Shown here: positions 5,637-9,292 of the stretch, in pieces | How the letters are laid out: the number at the start of each line of letters is the position of its first letter | How positions within the stretch are numbered: the first letter of the stretch is position 1 | Source of the DNA: Rhodocyclaceae bacterium | GTDB taxonomy: Bacteria; Pseudomonadota; Gammaproteobacteria; Burkholderiales; Rhodocyclaceae | NCBI GenBank assembly: GCA_016791085.1 | Contig: JAEUNN010000012.1 | Location: 1 to 9,292, forward strand | Length of the DNA stretch: 9,292 nucleotides | Reading direction: 5' to 3' | Translations under genes and position numbers: made by a program | Notes under the pieces: generated by a model | Told to the model about the DNA's origin: nothing | What the model saw: only the letters and a program-made list of their open reading frames with translations | Database searches by the model: none

Positions 5637-6752
5637 TCAGGCCTCCAGCAGTATGCGCAACATGCGCCGCAACGGCTCTGCGGCCCCCCACAGGAGTTGA
5701 TCTCCGCACGTGAACGCCCCGAGGTAGCTCGGCCCCATGTTGAGCTTGCGCAGGCGCCCCACCGGTACCGTGAGGGTGCCGGTCACCGCCGCGGGCGTGA
5801 GCTCGCGCACGGTCACGTCACGGTGGTTGGGGACCAGATTCACCCACTCGTTCGACTCACGTATCATGTTTTCCAGCTCGTCCAGCGGAACGTCGCGCCG
5901 AAGTTTGATCGTGAGCGCCTGCGAATGGCAGCGCATGGCACCCACGCGCACGCAGATACCGTCGATGGGTATGGTTTCACTGCTGGCGTGCCCGAGTATC
6001 TTGTTGGTTTCCGCCTGGCCTTTCCATTCTTCGCGGCTCTGGCCGTTGTCGAGTTCCTTGTCTATCCAGGGTATCAGCGATCCGGCCAGGGGCACGCCAA
6101 AATTTGCGGTGGGGAAACTTTCGTCACGCAAAATACCGGCCACTTCGCGGTCTATGTCGAGTATCGCGGAGGCAGGATCCTCCAGCAGTTCGCGCGTGAC
6201 ACGATGCACTTCGCCCATCTGCGACAGCAGTTCGCGCATGTTCTGCGCGCCGGCGCCCGATGCGGCCTGGTAGGTCATGGCGCTCATCCACTCCACCAGA
6301 TCGTTGCGGAACAAGGCACCCAGCGCCATGAGCATGAGCGACACGGTGCAGTTGCCGCCGATGTAATTTTTGACGCCGTTCGTGATGCCGCTCTTGATCA
6401 CGTCCAGATTGACCGGATCGAGCACGATGATGGCATCGTCCTTCATGCGCAGCGCCGACGCCGCGTCTATCCAGTAGCCGTTCCAGCCCTCGGCACGCAG
6501 GCGCGGATAAACCTCGTTGGTATAGTCGCCGCCCTGGCAACTTAGCACGATGTCCATGGCTTTGAGCGCTTCCACGCTCATGGCATCGGCCAGCGGCGGT
6601 ATTTCGCGCCCGACGTCGGGGCCCTTGCCGCCGGCATTGGACGACGAAAAAAACACCGGATCGATGTGGGCGAAATCGTTCTCTTCGCGCATGCGCGCGA
6701 TCAGCACCGACCCCACCATGCCGCGCCAGCCGACCAATCCAACTCTTTTCAT
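5637..6752 (-). CDS. asd: Aspartate-semialdehyde dehydrogenase
   Basis: Asd reduces aspartyl phosphate with NADPH to L-aspartate-4-semialdehyde, the branch point to lysine, diaminopimelate, methionine and threonine. The product has 371 residues, like the proteobacterial enzymes of the E. coli type. The NADP-binding GLVGWRGMVGS is at residues 5-15, the catalytic Cys135 in GGNCTVS, Gln162 in YQAASGAGA, and the catalytic His276 in RCHSQAL. The start at MKRVGLVGW is supported by TGAGGAAA nine bases upstream. The frame runs open another 24 codons, but that extension has no family resemblance. The gene lies 78 bases after leuB, with a GCCGGC-N5-GCCGGC hairpin in the gap (6793-6809) but no T-run, so co-transcription with leuB is likely. 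A strong terminator follows. Confidence 0.97.
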   Translation of the reverse strand: MKRVGLVGWRGMVGSVLIARMREENDFAHIDPVFFSSSNAGGKGPDVGREIPPLADAMSVEALKAMDIVLSCQGGDYTNEVYPRLRAEGWNGYWIDAASALRMKDDAIIVLDPVNLDVIKSGITNGVKNYIGGNCTVSLMLMALGALFRNDLVEWMSAMTYQAASGAGAQNMRELLSQMGEVHRVTRELLEDPASAILDIDREVAGILRDESFPTANFGVPLAGSLIPWIDKELDNGQSREEWKGQAETNKILGHASSETIPIDGICVRVGAMRCHSQALTIKLRRDVPLDELENMIRESNEWVNLVPNHRDVTVRELTPAAVTGTLTVPVGRLRKLNMGPSYLGAFTCGDQLLWGAAEPLRRMLRILLEA

Positions 6753-6830
6753 TCCGAATTTCCTCAGGTTGACAATGCTTTCTGCATGGCATGCCGGCAC
6801 CCCGCCGGCCCGCCTCCTCCGCAAACCGCC

Positions 6831-7892
6831 TTACATTGCGGCAAGTACCGCGTCGCCCATGGCGCGCGTATCGACGCGCGTGGTACCGGGCGAGTAGATG
6901 TCGCCGGTACGGTAGCCCTGGGCGAGCACCTGCCTGACCGCCTTTTCTATCCGGTCGGCCGCGTCGGCCAGACCGAAGGTATAACGCAACATCATCGCCG
7001 CGGAAAGTATCGTGGCGAGCGGATTTGCCACACCGCGCCCGGCGATGTCGGGCGCGGAACCGTGTATGGGTTCATACAGGCCCTTGTTCGCGGCATCCAG
7101 CGAGGCCGACGGCAACATGCCTATCGATCCGGTCAGCATGGAGGCCTCGTCGGACAGAATGTCCCCGAACATGTTGCCGGTCACGATCACGTCGAACTGG
7201 CGCGGATTGCGCACCAGTTGCATGGCCGCGTTATCCACCAGCATGTGGCTTAGTTCCACCGCCGGATAATCGGCGGCGGTTTCGATCACCACGTCGCGCC
7301 AGAGCTGGGTGGCTTCCAGCACATTCATCTTGTCCACCGAACACAGGCGGCGATTGCGCTTCATCGCGGCGTCGAACGCCACGCGCGCGATGCGCCGGAT
7401 TTCCGATTCCGAATAGACCATCGTGTTATAGCCGACGCGCTCGCCATTACGCACTTCTATGCCGCGCGGCTGGCCGAAATAGATGTCGCCGGTAAGTTCG
7501 CGCACGATCAGTATGTCCAGCCCGGCCACCACTTCGGCTTTCAGCGCCGACGCGCCGGCCAGTTCCGGATACACCAGCGCCGGACGCAGATTGGCGAACA
7601 GGTCGAGATCCTTGCGTATGCCGAGCAGCCCGCGCTCGGGGCGCAATTCGCGCGCGAGACCGTCCCACTTCGGCCCGCCCACGGCGCCCAGCAACACCGC
7701 GTCGGCGGCGCGCGCCAGCGCGCGCGTGGCCTCGGGATAGGGGTCGCCGGCGGCATCCACGGCACACCCGCCCAACAATGCCGGTTCGATTTCCAGCGCC
7801 AGACCATCGCGCCGCAGCACGTCGAGCACACGCAGCGCTTCGGCGACAATTTCCGGGCCTATGCCGTCACCGGCCAATACACAGATTTTCAT
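6831..7892 (-). CDS. leuB: 3-isopropylmalate dehydrogenase
   Basis: LeuB oxidises and decarboxylates 3-isopropylmalate with NAD+, giving 2-oxoisocaproate, the direct precursor of leucine. The 353-residue product has the usual length. Visible landmarks are GDGIGPE (8-14), the substrate-loop region around LGIRKDLDLFANLRP (90-104), RELTGDIYFGQPRG with Tyr138 (131-144), SVDKMN with Lys188, Asp220, and MFGDILSDEASMLTGS with Asp244 and Asp248 (241-256), which bind Mg2+. The nucleotide-binding HGSAPDIAGRGVANP is at 277-291. The ATG is 13 bases after the small membrane protein gene and has only a weak purine-rich site, so coupling to the upstream gene is likely. Confidence 0.97.
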   Translation of the reverse strand: MKICVLAGDGIGPEIVAEALRVLDVLRRDGLALEIEPALLGGCAVDAAGDPYPEATRALARAADAVLLGAVGGPKWDGLARELRPERGLLGIRKDLDLFANLRPALVYPELAGASALKAEVVAGLDILIVRELTGDIYFGQPRGIEVRNGERVGYNTMVYSESEIRRIARVAFDAAMKRNRRLCSVDKMNVLEATQLWRDVVIETAADYPAVELSHMLVDNAAMQLVRNPRQFDVIVTGNMFGDILSDEASMLTGSIGMLPSASLDAANKGLYEPIHGSAPDIAGRGVANPLATILSAAMMLRYTFGLADAADRIEKAVRQVLAQGYRTGDIYSPGTTRVDTRAMGDAVLAAM

Positions 7893-7905
7893 GTTTGCAT
7901 CTCTT

Positions 7906-8187
7906 TCAGTCCTTGCGCGTCAGGCGATCCACGAGCAGCTTTTCGCAAGCCTTGGCGGCGATGTAGAAGGCCATGCTGAGATAGCCGTAAAACAATAGTT
8001 CGACCAACTGCTGGCCGGCTCCGTCGCCGAGCACGACAACGCCATGGTCGAAGAACAGTTCCAGATTGGCGCGGATCAGCACGATCAGGTTCAGCGACGC
8101 GACCCCGAACGCGAAAAATGCCAAGCCCATGAGCAGAAAACTTAGCCATGCGCGCTCGGACAGATATTTGACGATCTGCGCGCGCAC
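7906..8187 (-). CDS. Small two-helix membrane protein between leuD and leuB, function unknown
   Basis: This 93-residue protein has two probable membrane helices, about residues 14-38 (WLSFLLMGLAFFAFGVASLN and onward) and about 62-82 (LVELLFYGYLSMAFYIAAKA). A mixed loop FFDHGVVVLGDGAGQQ separates them, and both ends are charged (start MRAQIVKYLSERA, end DRLTRKD). I do not recognise the family. The start is GTG, 15 bases after the leuD stop, with GGAG nine bases upstream. The stop is 13 bases before leuB. These tight gaps and the membrane-protein pattern support a real gene expressed with leuD and leuB. A role in leucine synthesis is not implied by the sequence; it may be a passenger or a membrane factor with its own job. 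Confidence 0.75.
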   Translation of the reverse strand: MRAQIVKYLSERAWLSFLLMGLAFFAFGVASLNLIVLIRANLELFFDHGVVVLGDGAGQQLVELLFYGYLSMAFYIAAKACEKLLVDRLTRKD

Positions 8188-8202
8188 CCGGCCGCGCTCC
8201 GC

Positions 8203-8841
8203 TCAAGCGAACAGCCAGGGTTGTTCGATGCGCCGGCGCGCCTCGAAGTCACGGATCTTGTCGGCGTGCCGCAGCGTAAGTCCGATGTCGTCATAGCCGC
8301 CGAGCAGACAATAACGGCGGAACGCATCCACCTCGAACGGTATGGCCTTACCGTCCGGGCGCAGCACGTAAAGCGCGTCGAGATCGACCGTGAGCTTGTA
8401 CCCCGGCGTAGCCTGGCATTGCGCAAACAGGCTGTCCACCTCCGCCGCCGGCAGCGTGATCGGCAACAGTCCGTTCTTGAAGCAATTGTTGTAGAAAATA
8501 TCTGCGAAGCTCACGCCTATCAGGGCGCGGAAACCGTAATCCTGCAGCGCCCAGGGGGCGTGCTCGCGCGACGAGCCGCAGCCGAAATTTTCACGCGTGA
8601 GCAATATCGACGCGCCGCGAAAGCGTGGCAGATTCAGCACGAAATCCGGGTTCGGCACGCGCGTGGCGGGGTCCATGCCGGGCTCGCCATGATCCAGGTA
8701 GCGCCACTCGTCGAACAGGTTGGGGCCGAAGCCGGCGCGTTTGATCGACTTCAGAAACTGCTTGGGAATGATGGCGTCGGTATCGACGTTGGCGCGTTCC
8801 AGGCCAACCACCAGCCCTTCGTGCCGAATGAACTTTTCCAT
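8203..8841 (-). CDS. leuD: 3-isopropylmalate dehydratase small subunit
   Basis: LeuD is the small, swivelling domain of isopropylmalate isomerase. It pairs with the Fe-S subunit LeuC to convert 2-isopropylmalate to 3-isopropylmalate. The 212-residue product matches the proteobacterial family. NVDTDAIIPKQFLK is at 18-31, FGCGSSREHAPWAL at 86-99, IGVSFADIFYNNCFKNGLLP at 108-127, and the C-terminal region DDIGLTL at 184-190. The ATG before EKFIRHEGL is the family start. The frame extends 15 codons upstream into the entericidin-like gene, but that part is not LeuD-like. AGG, overlapping the TAG stop of the upstream gene, may serve as a weak ribosome binding site, which suggests coupling. The gap to the upstream gene is 10 bases. 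Confidence 0.97.
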   Translation of the reverse strand: MEKFIRHEGLVVGLERANVDTDAIIPKQFLKSIKRAGFGPNLFDEWRYLDHGEPGMDPATRVPNPDFVLNLPRFRGASILLTRENFGCGSSREHAPWALQDYGFRALIGVSFADIFYNNCFKNGLLPITLPAAEVDSLFAQCQATPGYKLTVDLDALYVLRPDGKAIPFEVDAFRRYCLLGGYDDIGLTLRHADKIRDFEARRRIEQPWLFA

Positions 8842-8851
8842 GTATGGCTGC

Positions 8852-8992
8852 CTATTTGCTCGCTGCTTTTTCGATGGCTTCGCCACCCTTCTTGATGTCC
8901 TTGCCCACCCCGGCGACCGTATTGCAGCCGGCCGTCAGCGTAAGGCCCAGGGCCGCGGCCAACAACATGGCCCATTTGCGCACCGTGTTCAT
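8852..8992 (-). CDS. Entericidin-like small lipoprotein
   Basis: This 46-residue protein, read from the sequence, begins MNTVRKWAMLLAAALGLTL. It has a short basic N-terminus, a hydrophobic core and the lipobox LTAGC with the lipid-bearing Cys23. The mature peptide is about 24 residues (CNTVAGVGKDIKKGGEAIEK and a short tail), with a GxGxDIxxGGxAIxxAA pattern typical of entericidin EcnA/EcnB proteins. In E. coli these are small membrane lipoproteins studied as a toxin-antidote pair. Here there is one copy and its role is unknown. A strong purine-rich site (GAGGAGAGGGAAT) precedes the ATG. It lies 20 bases after leuC and 10 before leuD. I recall this leuC-entericidin-leuD arrangement from other Betaproteobacteria. 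Confidence 0.9.
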   Translation of the reverse strand: MNTVRKWAMLLAAALGLTLTAGCNTVAGVGKDIKKGGEAIEKAASK

Positions 8993-9012
8993 ATTCCCTC
9001 TCCTCTGCCTTG

Positions 9013-9292
9013 TCAGAGAATTTCACGCACGTCGGCAAAGCGGCCGGCGATGGCCGCTGCCGCCGCCATTTGCGGGCTGACCAGGTGGGTGCGCCCGCCC
9101 GCACCCTGGCGGCCTTCGAAATTGCGATTCGAGGTCGAAGCGCAACGCTCGCCGGGTTCCAGCCGGTCGGCATTCATGGCGAGACACATGGAACAGCCCG
9201 GCTCGCGCCATTCGAAACCCGCGGCGCGGAATATCTTGTCCAGACCTTCGGCCTCGGCCGCCGCCTTGACCAGGCCCGAGCCCGGCACCACC
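9013..9292 (-). CDS. leuC: 3-isopropylmalate dehydratase large subunit, C-terminal part (truncated by window edge)
   Basis: LeuC is the aconitase-like [4Fe-4S] subunit of isopropylmalate isomerase and works with LeuD. Only about the last 93 residues are present; the 5' end lies right of the window. The fragment carries GCSMCLAMNADRL, with the CxxC cysteines that bind the cluster in this family, then GERCASTSNRNFEGRQG and RTHLVSPQMAAAAA, all typical of the LeuC C-terminus. It ends ADVREIL and a TGA. The GTG at 9289-9291 is an internal valine, not a start. The gene is the first of the visible leu cluster, 20 bases before the entericidin-like gene. Confidence 0.97.
   Translation of the reverse strand, partial: VVPGSGLVKAAAEAEGLDKIFRAAGFEWREPGCSMCLAMNADRLEPGERCASTSNRNFEGRQGAGGRTHLVSPQMAAAAAIAGRFADVREIL

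Noticed and set aside
6793..6809. GCCGGC-N5-GCCGGC hairpin between leuB and asd as a terminator
   Set aside because: There is no T-run after it on the minus strand. The stem is only six pairs.
6753..6824. 24-codon N-terminal extension of Asd
   Set aside because: The extension lies in the spacer and lacks family similarity. The internal ATG has a good ribosome binding site and gives the canonical numbering with Cys135.
8842..8886. 15-codon N-terminal extension of LeuD
   Set aside because: It overlaps the entericidin-like gene and is unlike LeuD. The ATG before EKFIRHEGL is the family start.
1..9292. Mobile elements, CRISPR arrays, tRNA or rRNA genes
   Set aside because: I saw no transposase, terminal inverted repeats, spaced repeat array or RNA gene. 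The gene order is a conserved chromosomal one.

Overview
The window looks like a GC-rich betaproteobacterial chromosome segment. All genes lie on the minus strand. Read in transcription order (right to left) they are: leuC (3' end) - entericidin-like lipoprotein - leuD - small membrane protein - leuB - asd - fimV - EcfT/CbiQ-like membrane protein - truA - trpF - trpB (5' end). A leu-asd-fimV-truA-trpF-trpB order is familiar from Betaproteobacteria. The exact family cannot be named from this stretch alone. I see no rRNA, tRNA, CRISPR, insertion sequence, phage gene or attachment site.

Right part (about 5637-9292): a leucine and aspartate-family biosynthesis unit. leuC, leuD and leuB encode the isomerase and dehydrogenase steps of leucine synthesis, and asd makes aspartate semialdehyde for Lys/Met/Thr and the cell wall. 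Two small genes sit between them: a 46-residue entericidin-type lipoprotein between leuC and leuD, and a 93-residue two-helix membrane protein of unknown function between leuD and leuB. Gaps up to leuB are 10-20 nt and the leuB-asd gap is 78 nt, which fits one operon. A strong intrinsic terminator follows asd.

Middle (about 5472-5636): an AT-rich control region, 165 nt, between asd and fimV. It holds the asd terminator, a candidate sigma70 promoter for fimV, a perfect 16-bp palindrome between the -35 and -10 boxes, an interlocking second dyad over the -35 box, and a third dyad upstream. This is the most interesting non-coding part of the window.

Left part (1-5471): fimV encodes a 1002-residue LysM/TPR membrane scaffold of the FimV/HubP type. 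It is followed by an orphan EcfT-like membrane protein, the tRNA pseudouridine synthase truA, and trpF-trpB for tryptophan synthesis. trpF and trpB overlap by 26 nt. No terminator is visible between fimV and trpB, so this may be one transcript linking polar organisation or motility, tRNA modification and tryptophan synthesis.

Most of the content is conserved and ordinary. I did not find a clearly new multi-gene system. The points that deserve a second look are the fimV operator-like cluster, the two small or orphan membrane proteins, the 21-bp tandem repeats in fimV, and the non-ATG starts.
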